Below, one piece after another: positions 1-6,609 of a DNA stretch of 35,831 nucleotides. Position 1 is the first letter of the stretch; every line of letters begins with the position of its first letter. The DNA is from a virus. The notes beneath the pieces were generated by a model. The model had not been told where the DNA came from, did not search any database, and saw only the letters and a list, made by a program, of their open reading frames with translations. The stretch covers positions 1 to 35,831 of the IMG/VR virus record IMGVR_UViG_3300044707_000156; one strand, given 5' to 3'. A program made the position numbers and the translations under genes.

Positions 1-246
1 TTGAGCAGTTTAATCATAGTGGATACCTCCTGCTCCCGATTGCCTTTGTTCATCCCTTCCAATTGGAGCAGTTGAAGATAGTCAATAACTGCCCACTTGC
101 ACCTACCACTCTTGTGTGACTTCTTGATTACTCGTATTGCCTCGTGCAATCCACAAGATGGCTTATGGTACACAAGCAGTTTCTTCTGCTCAATTGTGCC
201 TATGCTCTGCTCCATCTTAATCCTCTCATCTTCCGTTAGCAGTCTC
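1..246. repeat. Terminal direct repeat, left copy (circular assembly overlap)
   Basis: Bases 1-246 match 35586-35831 except for one base (a at 119, c at 35704). The repeat lies inside the helicase gene, which becomes one intact gene when the ends are joined. This is most simply an overlap left by assembly of a circular or circularly permuted molecule. A physical terminal redundancy of exactly this size is less likely because it would split a core gene. Confidence 0.9.
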
Positions 247-1016
247 TTCTTTAGTCTGCCTCCATCAATACTACCATCAGATTGGTTTAGGATTAATCGT
301 TGTGCTAACTGGCTCTTGGACATCTCACAATTGATGTATACACCATACTCATCTGTTGATAGTGCGTGAAAGATTGCCAGTGCAGTCTTCCCCATAGATG
401 GTCTTCCTGCTATCACTATCAACTCATTCTGCCATCCACCAGTAAACTCGTTTATCGAATGTATGCCAGTATCTACACCAATGAGTTTGCCTTGCTTTGC
501 GAATACCTCCTGCTCATAGTATAACTTGCGCTCATCATCCATCAGTTCAGCAGTTGATATCAACTTATCCTCTGTGCTATTAGTATCTATCAACTTGGTT
601 AACTTATCTATGATGCTTGATGCTACCTTGTACCCATCCATATTAGCATCAGAGTTCATCATCTCCTCTGTGATTAGGTTAGGTAGTGTGCGTGATATGT
701 AGGCATCTTTAAGGATTGCTATGTATTCATCTATTGGCTCATTGAATCGCATTGCTCCCATTGCCTCTGCCAGTATCACTACACATCTGCTCTTGATGTC
801 TATGCTAAAGTCTGCTCTTACTCGTTGGGATATTGTCAATCCATTAACTTGCTTGCCTTCCTTAACCATTGTCTCAATGGTAGAGAAGATGGCTCTGTTA
901 TATTCAGAGTTAAAGTGATTGGCAGTAAGACTGGCTATGATATGGCTCGTACTATCGGGATGATTTACCAGTACAGATATCACTGCTACCTCAATCTCAT
1001 TAGTATCTATGCTCAT
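1..1016 (-). CDS. dnaB: DnaB-type replicative helicase, N-terminal part (gene continues across the circle join)
   Basis: Hexameric replicative helicase that unwinds DNA ahead of the fork. Read on the minus strand from the ATG at 1016, this part encodes about 338 residues. An N-terminal DnaB-like helical domain is followed by the RecA-like ATPase core, with Walker A GRPSMGKTALA at residues 204-214. The frame stays open off the left edge and continues in the copy at the right end. Joined on the circle the gene is 1407 nt, 468 residues, a normal DnaB length. The ATG overlaps the stop of the upstream gene in an ATGA, so translation is coupled. The left terminal copy encodes Ser (TCA) at residue 300, the right copy Ala (GCA). 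Family assignment is secure; dependence on host primase and polymerase is inference. Confidence 0.93.
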   Translation of the reverse strand, partial: MSIDTNEIEVAVISVLVNHPDSTSHIIASLTANHFNSEYNRAIFSTIETMVKEGKQVNGLTISQRVRADFSIDIKSRCVVILAEAMGAMRFNEPIDEYIAILKDAYISRTLPNLITEEMMNSDANMDGYKVASSIIDKLTKLIDTNSTEDKLISTAELMDDERKLYYEQEVFAKQGKLIGVDTGIHSINEFTGGWQNELIVIAGRPSMGKTALAIFHALSTDEYGVYINCEMSKSQLAQRLILNQSDGSIDGGRLKKRLLTEDERIKMEQSIGTIEQKKLLVYHKPSCGLHEAIRVIKKSHKSGRCKWAVIDYLQLLQLEGMNKGNREQEVSTMIKLL

Positions 1017-1324
1017 ATGTTTTTGATGCCTTTCGTTACTTCTGCTGCACGTTCTTGCCTTTTCCCATATGATGTGCCTCTCAAGAACGGATTATGCTCC
1101 TGCACCTTCGCTCTTGTCCTTCTGATGGTCTCAACTTGTGGTAGGTCTCCATCTACATACATCTGCAGTAATTCTCTTGCAGACATCTTATCGAATCGTT
1201 CCTGCCCAATTGTCTTCGCCCATATGTTGGCAATCAGTTTGGCATCATTATCCCTCAATTCGGGATACTTAATTAGCCAAGATGTAATCAACTCCTTGGC
1301 ATTGGTGAGTTCGTTTAGTTTCAT
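1013..1324 (-). CDS. Conserved phage replication-region protein of unknown function (103 aa)
   Basis: Small soluble, highly charged, mainly helical protein. The central stretch ETIRRTRAKVQEHNPFLRG resembles a pattern I associate with small phage proteins encoded beside replication genes (PETIRR.R.K.Q..N..LRG). I do not know its biochemical role. It immediately precedes and overlaps the DnaB-type helicase by ATGA, so a helicase-loading or other replisome role is possible but only inferred from position. Its ATG at 1324 lies just downstream of a 17-base element also found before the gene starting at 34498. No membrane segment or signal peptide is visible. Confidence 0.75.
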   Translation of the reverse strand: MKLNELTNAKELITSWLIKYPELRDNDAKLIANIWAKTIGQERFDKMSARELLQMYVDGDLPQVETIRRTRAKVQEHNPFLRGTSYGKRQERAAEVTKGIKNI

Positions 1325-1338
1325 AATTAGTGCAGTTG

Positions 1339-1355
1339 GTAGGATGCTGCTCCCC
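1339..1355 (-). repeat. Intergenic 17-base repeat (copy 1)
   Basis: The minus strand reads GGGGAGCAGCATCCTAC, followed after three bases by CTGCAC and then the start codon of the gene beginning at 1324. The same element, with CTGCAC placed similarly, precedes the gene starting at 34498. Both copies lie in short intergenic gaps upstream of a start codon, which suggests a shared regulatory or leader element. Function unknown. Confidence 0.6.
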
Positions 1356-1367
1356 TTGGTTTGTTAG

Positions 1368-1709
1368 TTATTTTAAGTATGCAATTGAGTTCAATTTGAT
1401 AATTGAATTTTTTGCTGATTCAATCATTTCATCATATGTTGAATATTTTGAATATGCAGAATTTTGATATTCGCTTTCGGTTAATTTCAACTTTTTTTCA
1501 CAATTGTTTAATCTTTGTCCGTGTTCGCCTTTACCAATCAAATCCAAACGACCGAAAAAATATTTTCCGTTAAAAGTACAAGCGACATAATTATTTGATG
1601 ATATACGCTTGGTGATTACATTGTTGTCTTGGTCAAGAACACAATATTCAAATTTTCCGTTTTTTAATTGTGTTTTAGTTAGCGTGTAGTTGTTAAGAGC
1701 AGTGTTCAT
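1368..1709 (-). CDS. Short accessory protein of unknown function (113 aa)
   Basis: Not recognised. The reading frame extends upstream, but the chosen ATG at 1709 sits exactly 7 bases after the repeated TTTAAACAT leader element and downstream of a strong TTG-19-TAnnTTTG promoter, so it is the likely start. The protein is polar and lysine- and asparagine-rich with no transmembrane segment. The middle (CTFNGKYFFGRLDLIGKG) looks like a small beta domain. The gene is visibly more AT-rich and uses more AAA/TTT codons than its neighbours, suggesting later acquisition. It belongs to the set of short genes driven by the same promoter-leader module. Confidence 0.65.
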   Translation of the reverse strand: MNTALNNYTLTKTQLKNGKFEYCVLDQDNNVITKRISSNNYVACTFNGKYFFGRLDLIGKGEHGQRLNNCEKKLKLTESEYQNSAYSKYSTYDEMIESAKNSIIKLNSIAYLK

Positions 1710-1775
1710 AGTGTGTATGTTTAAAGTGTGTGTGTTTTGGTTCAGCAAACATACAACTATATCTTGATTCTGCAA
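1710..1775 (-). promoter_or_regulatory. Promoter-leader module for the gene at 1368-1709
   Basis: On the minus strand a -33 TTG (1775-1773) is followed by a 19-base spacer and a -7 box TATGTTTG (1753-1746), the Bacteroidota primary sigma factor pattern. The repeated leader element TTTAAACAT (1725-1717) then lies 7 bases before the ATG. The spacer holds AATCAA, a variant of the ATTCAA seen in the five sister promoters. Confidence 0.75.
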
Positions 1776-1821
1776 ACTATTTTCAAGATATTTTTAAGTT
1801 ATTTTTAGTTTCCCTTATTTA

Positions 1822-2424
1822 TCAAGCATTCCAAGCACGAGATTTTGGTTCTTCCTTCACTGGTAGTTTAATATCCTGCTTGTTGTTTAGTTGCCATCTT
1901 ACCAATCTTCCCTTGATGCTCCAAGTCTTCTCCAGTTGAAATCTCATTCTACCTTTAGAATCTGCCTCTGACCAATAGATGAAGAACTGCCTCAACATCT
2001 CATCAGAGTATTCACCTCTATGTTTGGCAAGTTCCTGCTTGAATTGATTTGAATCCATCTTCTTATAATTAGGTATATCGTTTACGTTATCGTTTACGTT
2101 ATCGGTTGGATTTGTTGAGTCTTGTTCACTTGTGTTAACACTTGTCAACACTTGTTGACTCTTGTTACGTTTGTCTAATCTCCTTGCTGCACTTACCTTT
2201 CCTGCAATACTTCTTGATTCTACTATGCTCTCATACTTGTCTTTGTCCCTATCAAGATGCACCTTGATTGGATTAAATAGGAAGAACAATGGATGCTCAA
2301 CATCTATGCTATTACCAGTGGTAACATAATCAAATATCAATCTTGTAATCTTGCCTAATTGCTCATCATTGCAATGCTGAAGAGTCTGCCATAGGTCTGT
2401 GTAAAGTAGGAAAGAATTTCTCAT
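1822..2424 (-). CDS. DUF6291-like / replisome-organiser-like protein (200 aa)
   Basis: Probable replication accessory protein. Residues 1-90 (beginning MRNSFLLYTDLWQTLQHCND, with ITRLIFDYVTTG and FFLFNPIKVHLDRDKDKY) resemble the DUF6291 domain found in phage and mobile-element replication proteins. A low-complexity Asn/Asp/Thr-rich linker follows, then a C-terminal domain with a Trp-rich helix (FFIYWSEADSKGRMRFQLEKT), as in DnaD-like or primosomal phage proteins. The 128-base gap upstream carries a promoter and a structured leader (see 2438-2541), so expression may be controlled by RNA structure. Position between nucleases and helicase fits a replication role. Family name from memory; exact function inferred. 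Confidence 0.7.
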   Translation of the reverse strand: MRNSFLLYTDLWQTLQHCNDEQLGKITRLIFDYVTTGNSIDVEHPLFFLFNPIKVHLDRDKDKYESIVESRSIAGKVSAARRLDKRNKSQQVLTSVNTSEQDSTNPTDNVNDNVNDIPNYKKMDSNQFKQELAKHRGEYSDEMLRQFFIYWSEADSKGRMRFQLEKTWSIKGRLVRWQLNNKQDIKLPVKEEPKSRAWNA

Positions 2425-2437
2425 TGGATAAAAAGAA

Positions 2438-2541
2438 TGCCCATCAAAAACTGCAGTGAGAACGATAGGCTATTACCTCTACCTTGCAGCCTCAATGGGC
2501 AATGTTAGAATTTCTTACTATTCGGGTTCTCACATCCGAAT
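2438..2541 (-). promoter_or_regulatory. Structured, pseudoknot-like 5' leader (candidate cis-regulatory RNA)
   Basis: This gap in a tightly packed operon holds interleaved perfect inverted repeats. On the minus strand 5' to 3': ATTCGG (2525-2520 pairs with 2541-2536, a hairpin whose loop contains GTGAGAAC, 2533-2526); TGCCCAT (2501-2495); AGGCT/AGCCT (2492-2488 with 2471-2467); GTTCTCAC (2463-2456), complementary to the first hairpin loop; ATGGGCA (2444-2438), complementary to TGCCCAT, followed by TTCTTTTT. The a-b-a'-b' order implies a pseudoknot or two alternative folds. It starts just downstream of a promoter and ends next to the start codon at 2424. No known riboswitch family was recognised. 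Confidence 0.55.
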
Positions 2542-2544
2542 GTT

Positions 2545-2575
2545 CAAATATACTAAAGATTCAAATACTTGTCAA
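2545..2575 (-). promoter_or_regulatory. Promoter for the structured leader and the gene at 1822-2424
   Basis: The minus strand shows TTG (2575-2573), a 20-base spacer and TATATTTG (2552-2545), matching the Bacteroidota TTG / TAnnTTTG promoter. It overlaps the end of the VRR-NUC gene, and a predicted start site would place the whole structured element in the transcript. Confidence 0.6.
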
Positions 2576-2927
2576 TCTTGGCTATGCAATCATCAAATCC
2601 TACTGCAAACTCTGCTCTATATCCTGCTCTCTCAAGATGTATTAGCATCTCTGATTGCTCGTGCAGATGCTTGTCGCTCATTAGTTGACCATCCATCTTA
2701 TGCACTCGTGCCTTCTTAATCTCCAAGTACAATCCACCATATCCTCCTTTGCACTGGCATATGAACAAGTCGGGATATCCTCTATGGGGATTCATCCCCT
2801 TGTGCTTCCTTGCTTGTCCAAGGCTCATCTTTGTCCCTGCACTAAAGTCGAATCTCCATACCACACTGGGATACTTGATTGCCATAAACTTGGCAATGGC
2901 AAAGTAGATATCAGATTCCTTCGACAT
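2553..2927 (-). CDS. VRR-NUC domain nuclease (124 aa)
   Basis: Single-domain nuclease of the PD-(D/E)XK superfamily, VRR-NUC type, probably a Mg-dependent structure-selective DNA endonuclease. The catalytic pattern is clear: RGYPDLF with P52-D53, then YLEIKKA with E69-x-K71, followed by a Gln/His-rich helix and AGYRAEFAVGFDD, the usual C-terminal strand-helix. Length is typical of stand-alone phage VRR-NUC proteins. It overlaps the preceding 83-residue gene by 17 bases and sits in the replication-recombination operon, next to a second PD-(D/E)XK enzyme. A role in resolving recombination or replication intermediates is inferred. Confidence 0.9.
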   Translation of the reverse strand: MSKESDIYFAIAKFMAIKYPSVVWRFDFSAGTKMSLGQARKHKGMNPHRGYPDLFICQCKGGYGGLYLEIKKARVHKMDGQLMSDKHLHEQSEMLIHLERAGYRAEFAVGFDDCIAKIDKYLNL

Positions 2928-3162
2928 CTTGCAGGAATTCTATGTGTTCCACTACATCACTTCTATCATCAATATCCTCAATGTATACCTTCACTGCTCT
3001 GCGATTCTTGTAGTCCACAAAGATTCTTGAATGCTTGTAGTTAACATACTTACTCCTCTCAAATCCACAAGCAGTAAGATATGCTGCTACATTGCGGATA
3101 TTATGGTGGTAAAGTTCAGTCACGTTACCAAGGTCTTGAAATCTATCTACTAAAGTTGCCAT
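2911..3162 (-). CDS. Hypothetical protein in the recombination operon (83 aa)
   Basis: Not recognised. Small soluble acidic protein with a likely N-terminal helix (VTELYHHNIRNVAAYLTACG) followed by beta strands (KHSRIFVDYKNRRAVKVYIED) and an acidic C-terminal helix. It overlaps the upstream exonuclease gene by 20 bases and the downstream VRR-NUC gene by 17, so all three are probably translated as a coupled group. No metal-binding or catalytic motif is evident; it could be a small partner protein for one of the flanking nucleases, inferred only from context. Confidence 0.7.
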   Translation of the reverse strand: MATLVDRFQDLGNVTELYHHNIRNVAAYLTACGFERSKYVNYKHSRIFVDYKNRRAVKVYIEDIDDRSDVVEHIEFLQDVEGI

Positions 3163-3760
3163 CGAATTGTTCTAAAAAATTACCAATCATTTGTACTGCA
3201 TAGTCCAGTTCATCATCTGAATGTCTGTACAAGAATAAGTCACTGCTTGTGCTGCCTTGCTTCTTTGCTTTTTGAGGGACTCCAATATAGTAAAAATCTC
3301 TTGGACTCCATCCCATAAGCATAGAATACCATACTGCTTGAACGTGATTACAATGCTCTATCATATCCTTGGCAAACTGCTCAATGGTCTTGCACGTTGT
3401 AGTCTTGATGTCCACTATCACCTTGCTCTGATGGTTAACCATATCCATCATCCCCTTGCCCATAATGTGTGCAGTGCTTCCGTCAAGGTATGGTATCACT
3501 ACCTCATCCACCACTATTATCTCCTTCTCCGAACCATTGAATAGTGCCTCAAGCATTGGATGTGAACAGATAGCATTGTAGACATTGTATGCCTCTTTGC
3601 TCATCTCTGATGGGTCTGTCTCAAGTAATTGATGGTGGAATGCAGCACCTTTATCCAGTGCTGCTTTCGTTGCCTTATTCTTGGAGATGTCTCCAGTATA
3701 GAATCTCTTGATTCTTGATGCTGATACTGCAGGATAGTTTATGTATTCCTCTTTGTTCAT
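3143..3760 (-). CDS. PD-(D/E)XK exonuclease, RecE/RecB-like (205 aa)
   Basis: Putative 5'-3' DNA exonuclease for phage recombination. The sequence shows an N-terminal SASRIKRFY helix, GAAFHHQLLE with H42, then GKGMMDMV (D106) and VIVDIKTT (D117-x-K119), followed by QAVWYSML with Gln141. This is the G..H - G..D - D.K - Q..Y signature of RecB/RecE-type nucleases. The length suits the single catalytic domain. It starts inside the stop of the upstream gene (ATGA, 3757-3760). Upstream neighbours include DUF1351-like and SSB-like proteins, the usual companions in an exonuclease-dependent single-strand annealing system. No RecT/Erf-type annealase was recognised. Confidence 0.85.
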   Translation of the reverse strand: MNKEEYINYPAVSASRIKRFYTGDISKNKATKAALDKGAAFHHQLLETDPSEMSKEAYNVYNAICSHPMLEALFNGSEKEIIVVDEVVIPYLDGSTAHIMGKGMMDMVNHQSKVIVDIKTTTCKTIEQFAKDMIEHCNHVQAVWYSMLMGWSPRDFYYIGVPQKAKKQGSTSSDLFLYRHSDDELDYAVQMIGNFLEQFDGNFSR

Positions 3761-4200
3761 ATCTCCTCAAATGTAGTTACTGGTTTATGAATCTTGTATC
3801 CTGCCTTCTTCAGCATAGATACTGCTTGTTCTATGGTCATCACTGGAGCATCTTGGATTGGCAGTTTAAGTTGTGCATTCTGACCAATCTTATACTGCTC
3901 GTTTAACTCTGATGCCTTCTCCATTACTTGAAGAAATGATTTGCGTGAGAATCTTGCTCCACTGCTCCAAGATTTATAGGCAGTATCTCCATAACCTAAT
4001 GACATACTAAACTGCCTACCATTAAGTCCAGTCTTTATCTTTACTCGTTCAAGCATATCAAGTATCTCCTCGTGTTTATACTTGGTGAATGAATAAGCAT
4101 TGCCTCGTTTAAGCACACCATTAATTGCTGCCTTCGATGGCTTCTTGGTCTGACCATTAAGATGGTTCTTGATTGAGATTGTGGGTCTTGTTGTTTCCAT
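3757..4200 (-). CDS. Putative helix-turn-helix DNA-binding protein (147 aa)
   Basis: Probably a DNA-binding protein. An N-terminal basic tail (about residues 1-35, rich in Lys/Asn) precedes a helical domain: KHEEILDMLERVKIKTG, then GRQFSMSLGYGD and TAYKSWSSGARFSRKSFLQV, a spacing like Cro/XRE-type HTH domains where the recognition helix contains KSWSSG. A C-terminal segment (MTIEQAVSMLKKAGYKIHKP) looks like a second small helical motif. It lies between the DUF1351-like protein and the exonuclease, ATGA-coupled to the latter. Whether it is a transcription factor or a recombination accessory cannot be decided from sequence. Confidence 0.6.
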   Translation of the reverse strand: METTRPTISIKNHLNGQTKKPSKAAINGVLKRGNAYSFTKYKHEEILDMLERVKIKTGLNGRQFSMSLGYGDTAYKSWSSGARFSRKSFLQVMEKASELNEQYKIGQNAQLKLPIQDAPVMTIEQAVSMLKKAGYKIHKPVTTFEEI

Positions 4201-4202
4201 TG

Positions 4203-4856
4203 TTATCTGATTGTTTGAGTTTTCTCTTGATAGATTTCAATCCCTGCAATGGCATCCACTCCAAGAGCAGACATTGCCTTTGGCAGTCCTTTGATTAGGT
4301 CTTCGGGATTTAGGTTATTGTGTGCGAATTGAACTGATAGTACCTTAATCCAATCTACCTCTCCAGTGATTCGTGCCTTGGTAGTAGTGCGGATATTCTT
4401 GGTATGGTCACTGGATACTGATGTAGCATATAACTTATCTGTGAATGCTGCCATCACATCTCCTAATGCCATTGCATTGGCTAATGATGCCTCTGCCTCT
4501 GCCTTTAGTTTCGCCTCTGTCTCCTGCTTCTTGCGCTCAAGTTCATTGGCATAATCAAGCATCTTGCGTTTACCTTGCTCCACAAACTGCTTTAGGTATG
4601 CAGTAGTATCTGCTTCAAGTTTCATCAAGTCCTTCTTAAAGGCATCCATTGGAGCAGTTACGTTCTTACGAGCAGTCTCTACCTCTTTGATGGTATCGCT
4701 AACAATCTTGATGTTATCTGCCATCTTATCGTAAGAGTATTTATCAGTTACTGCGACATCAAGCATTGATATCTGTTGTGCATTAAGCACGTTGGTTGAG
4801 TTGATTATTTGATAGAAATCACTAACTGGAATTGCTATCTTTACATTGTTGTTCAT
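4203..4856 (-). CDS. DUF1351-like recombination-associated protein (217 aa)
   Basis: Resembles DUF1351-type phage proteins that accompany exonuclease/SSB recombination modules. A central long helical, coiled-coil-prone region (about residues 50-125, with repeated Lys/Glu such as LERKKQETEAKLKAEAEA) is followed by an Ala-rich segment and a C-terminal domain containing KARITGEVDWIKVL and ending GIEIYQEKTQTIR; the final 'GI.IYEE' style ending is typical of the family. No catalytic residues are apparent. Role probably in binding or organising DNA substrates together with the adjacent SSB-like and exonuclease proteins; inferred from context. Confidence 0.7.
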   Translation of the reverse strand: MNNNVKIAIPVSDFYQIINSTNVLNAQQISMLDVAVTDKYSYDKMADNIKIVSDTIKEVETARKNVTAPMDAFKKDLMKLEADTTAYLKQFVEQGKRKMLDYANELERKKQETEAKLKAEAEASLANAMALGDVMAAFTDKLYATSVSSDHTKNIRTTTKARITGEVDWIKVLSVQFAHNNLNPEDLIKGLPKAMSALGVDAIAGIEIYQEKTQTIR

Positions 4857-4876
4857 TGTGTTTCTCTGATTGAAGA

Positions 4877-4897
4877 GGGGAGGATGTGTGCCTCCCC
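4877..4897. other. Intergenic hairpin GGGGAGG/CCTCCCC without a minus-strand T-tract
   Basis: A perfect 7-bp stem with a 7-base loop lies between the SSB-like and DUF1351-like genes. Its T-run is on the plus-strand side, so it does not look like a minus-strand terminator. It may be an RNA-stabilising or processing hairpin between two cistrons. Confidence 0.5.
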
Positions 4898-4913
4898 TTT
4901 TTTGGTTATTAGA

Positions 4914-5612
4914 TTAGAATGGAGATTTAGATGTAGATGTTGAAAAAGATGAACCAAAGATATCATCCAAGTCTTGTGTAAGAGATGAATCCACTTGGCT
5001 GCGTGATTGCACTGGTTGTGCTTGTGGCAGTACCACTGATGGCTCGTACTTTGGCGCACCTACCAATCTTGCACGATACTCATCAGATTCCATAATTTGA
5101 GTCCTTACGAATTCGGGCAGTTGACTGAATGCATCTTGGTTGTGTGCAGTAGTATCGTAAGACAATGATGGGTTAATCTGTGCAGGACAAGTGATACCTT
5201 TAGGTAGTGGAGAGATGCTCATAATGTTGGCGAATGTCCCTGCATCAGTTACACGATGTGATATGTTGAGCATAGCAGGAAGAGACAATAAATCCATAAT
5301 CTCAAAGTTAGATGCCTCTCTATCTGCCATTGTCTTGCCAATCCAAGACTCAATGAACTTGCGTAGGTTTGCCTTCTCCGACATTGACAATGTCATAGAT
5401 GTACGCACATAGTATGGTTGCGCTCCTTTGGACTCATCGAATACCTCAAGTTCGTTTGGCAGTTCGAACAAGAATTGAATCTTGCGTTTGCGCCCACCAA
5501 ACTTCTTGTCTTCGGTAGTACCTAAATCAATGATTTGGTAGCATCTACCAATGTGCGCTCCTTGTGGAGCAGTCTTCTTTGTGGCATTGCTGCCAGTTGC
5601 ATTTACTTTCAT
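4914..5612 (-). CDS. DUF669-like single-stranded-DNA-binding-type protein (232 aa)
   Basis: Probable phage SSB analogue. After a basic N-terminus there is an OB-fold-like region (GRCYQIIDLGTTEDKKF, KIQFLFELPNELEVF, YYVRTSMTLSMSEKANLRK), then helix and strand elements like the DUF669 family found in phage recombination operons. The C-terminus is acidic and ends DLDDIFGSS...SKSPF, reminiscent of the acidic, phenylalanine-ended tails by which SSB proteins recruit partners. The start codon directly follows a TTTAAACAC leader element. It heads the recombination group with the DUF1351-like and exonuclease genes. Family assignment by pattern, not alignment. Confidence 0.72.
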   Translation of the reverse strand: MKVNATGSNATKKTAPQGAHIGRCYQIIDLGTTEDKKFGGRKRKIQFLFELPNELEVFDESKGAQPYYVRTSMTLSMSEKANLRKFIESWIGKTMADREASNFEIMDLLSLPAMLNISHRVTDAGTFANIMSISPLPKGITCPAQINPSLSYDTTAHNQDAFSQLPEFVRTQIMESDEYRARLVGAPKYEPSVVLPQAQPVQSRSQVDSSLTQDLDDIFGSSFSTSTSKSPF

Positions 5613-5633
5613 AGTGTTTAAAAAATTAAGTGA

Positions 5634-5942
5634 TTAAAGTGATACGAGTGATTGCATTGAGTTGTAGTGCAGATGGTCTGTTACCACTGCGAATTGTGCG
5701 TGAAACTCCTCTGCAGTTAATGGTACATAGAGTAAGGATTCTTGTGGCACACCATAGTCCATTGCTCGGTGGAATTGCCTTGCAAGATTTGCTGCCTTTG
5801 AATCGCATCTCGTGTATAGTCCTTTGAGACATCCATCATTGACTACCATTACCAGTATACCAGTAAGATGGTTGTAGAGGAAGAATTCAGTTCCTGCCCA
5901 GTTCTTGAACAGAGTGCTTGTTGATAGGGATTGTTGCTCCAT
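5634..5942 (-). CDS. Short accessory protein of unknown function (102 aa)
   Basis: Not recognised. Soluble, mixed alpha/beta protein; hydrophobic strand FFLYNHLTGILVMVV near residues 20-35, then a segment with two cysteines (DGCLKGLYTRCD), and helices rich in Ala/Gln. The strand-turn-strand with a helix could be a small nucleic-acid or substrate-binding domain, but nothing diagnostic is visible. It starts downstream of a TTTAAACAT leader variant with 16-base spacing (5967-5959) and is followed by the SSB-like gene, with no terminator between them. Confidence 0.6.
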   Translation of the reverse strand: MEQQSLSTSTLFKNWAGTEFFLYNHLTGILVMVVNDGCLKGLYTRCDSKAANLARQFHRAMDYGVPQESLLYVPLTAEEFHAQFAVVTDHLHYNSMQSLVSL

Positions 5943-5962
5943 ATTGATTGAGTTTAGAATGT

Positions 5963-6187
5963 TTAAATATTAGTGGTTGATACCAGTTCATTGGTCTCTG
6001 CATCTATAACTTCCATCCATACTTTAATGATGGCAGGATAGTCCAATGCCTTGGCTTTGGCATACTTTAGTTCTGATGCATCTGTGTTAGGCACTTCTTG
6101 GTCATAGCCTACCCAATCGTTTTGGGTCTCGTGCCAAATAAGCAGTGCGCCAGTTGATGATAGTGAGATGATTTGAATTGTGTTCAT
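5963..6187 (-). CDS. Short accessory protein of unknown function (74 aa)
   Basis: Not recognised. The start at 6187 (MNTIQIISLSSTGALLIWHE) is chosen because it follows the repeated TTTAAACAT leader. A longer frame upstream would translate through the leader and a terminator hairpin. The short protein has a beta-rich N-half (IQIISLSSTGALLIWHETQ, DWVGYDQEVP) followed by a helix (ELKYAKAKALDYP) and strand; it could be a small double-psi or SH3-like fold but no family is evident. Part of the run of short cassette genes 5.9-6.8 kb. Confidence 0.6.
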   Translation of the reverse strand: MNTIQIISLSSTGALLIWHETQNDWVGYDQEVPNTDASELKYAKAKALDYPAIIKVWMEVIDAETNELVSTTNI

Positions 6188-6208
6188 ATGGTTTAGAGTT
6201 TGAATGTT

Positions 6209-6239
6209 TAAAAAAGATGGGGAGGAATTCACCTCCCCT
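6209..6239 (-). terminator. Intrinsic terminator after the gene at 6247-6549
   Basis: Minus strand: stem GGGGAGG/CCTCCCC (6238-6232 with 6225-6219), then ATCTTTTTT. The T-run merges directly into the TTTAAACAT leader of the next gene, with no promoter in between, so the downstream gene depends on read-through or on processing. Confidence 0.75.
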
Positions 6240-6246
6240 TGGTTGG

Positions 6247-6549
6247 TTAGGCAGGGCAGTTGATTTGTTCGTTAGTCTTGATACCATTCTTGATGCAATA
6301 GTTCATCAGATTGTCATATAACTTACTGCCACTCCAGTTATAAGCATCTAAAGATTTTTCCATCTCTGAATCAATGTCTACTATGATTACCTCATTAAAG
6401 GCAAAATCACAAGTATCAAATCTGCCTTCACAGATTCTACTTGGGATGCTCAATGCTACAAGATTAGAGAGGATTTCTTTTACTTCGAATGTGTGACCAT
6501 TAAGGTAAGACATTCCCGAAGATTTTTTGGTGTTGATGATTGCTTTCAT
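6247..6549 (-). CDS. Short accessory protein of unknown function (100 aa)
   Basis: Not recognised. Begins MKAIINTKKSSGMSYLNG, followed by strands (TFEVKEILSNLVALSIPS) and an acidic middle (VIIVDIDSEMEKSLD), then a C-terminal helix KLYDNLMNYCIKNGIKT. No membrane segment. The ATG lies 16 bases after a TTTAAACAT leader whose extra 9 bases (a second TAAAC unit) match those of the neighbouring gene at 5963-6187, implying that the leader was copied between cassettes. Flanked on both sides by GGGGAGG/CCTCCCC terminators. Confidence 0.6.
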   Translation of the reverse strand: MKAIINTKKSSGMSYLNGHTFEVKEILSNLVALSIPSRICEGRFDTCDFAFNEVIIVDIDSEMEKSLDAYNWSGSKLYDNLMNYCIKNGIKTNEQINCPA

Positions 6550-6570
6550 TTTGTTTAGAGTTTGAATGTT

Positions 6571-6600
6571 TAAAAAAGATGGGGAGGACTACTCCTCCCC
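6571..6600 (-). terminator. Intrinsic terminator after the gene at 6610-6807
   Basis: Minus strand: stem GGGGAGG/CCTCCCC (6600-6594 with 6587-6581) followed by ATCTTTTTT. Almost the same sequence as the terminator at 6209-6239, as if duplicated with the cassette. Confidence 0.75.
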
Positions 6601-6609
6601 TATGGGTTA

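Noticed and set aside
825-1367. Plus-strand open frame of 180 codons over the helicase start and the 103-aa gene
   Set aside because: It crosses two well supported minus-strand genes with coupled starts; no promoter or recognisable motif on the plus strand.
2456-2533. tRNA-like 78-base element with an 8-bp closing stem (plus strand)
   Set aside because: No D-loop GG, no TTCGAAT-type T-loop and no plausible anticodon arm; better explained as a structured leader on the minus strand.
4877-4903. Plus-strand terminator
   Set aside because: The hairpin has its T-run on the plus-strand side, but no plus-strand gene ends here; noted only as an intergenic hairpin.
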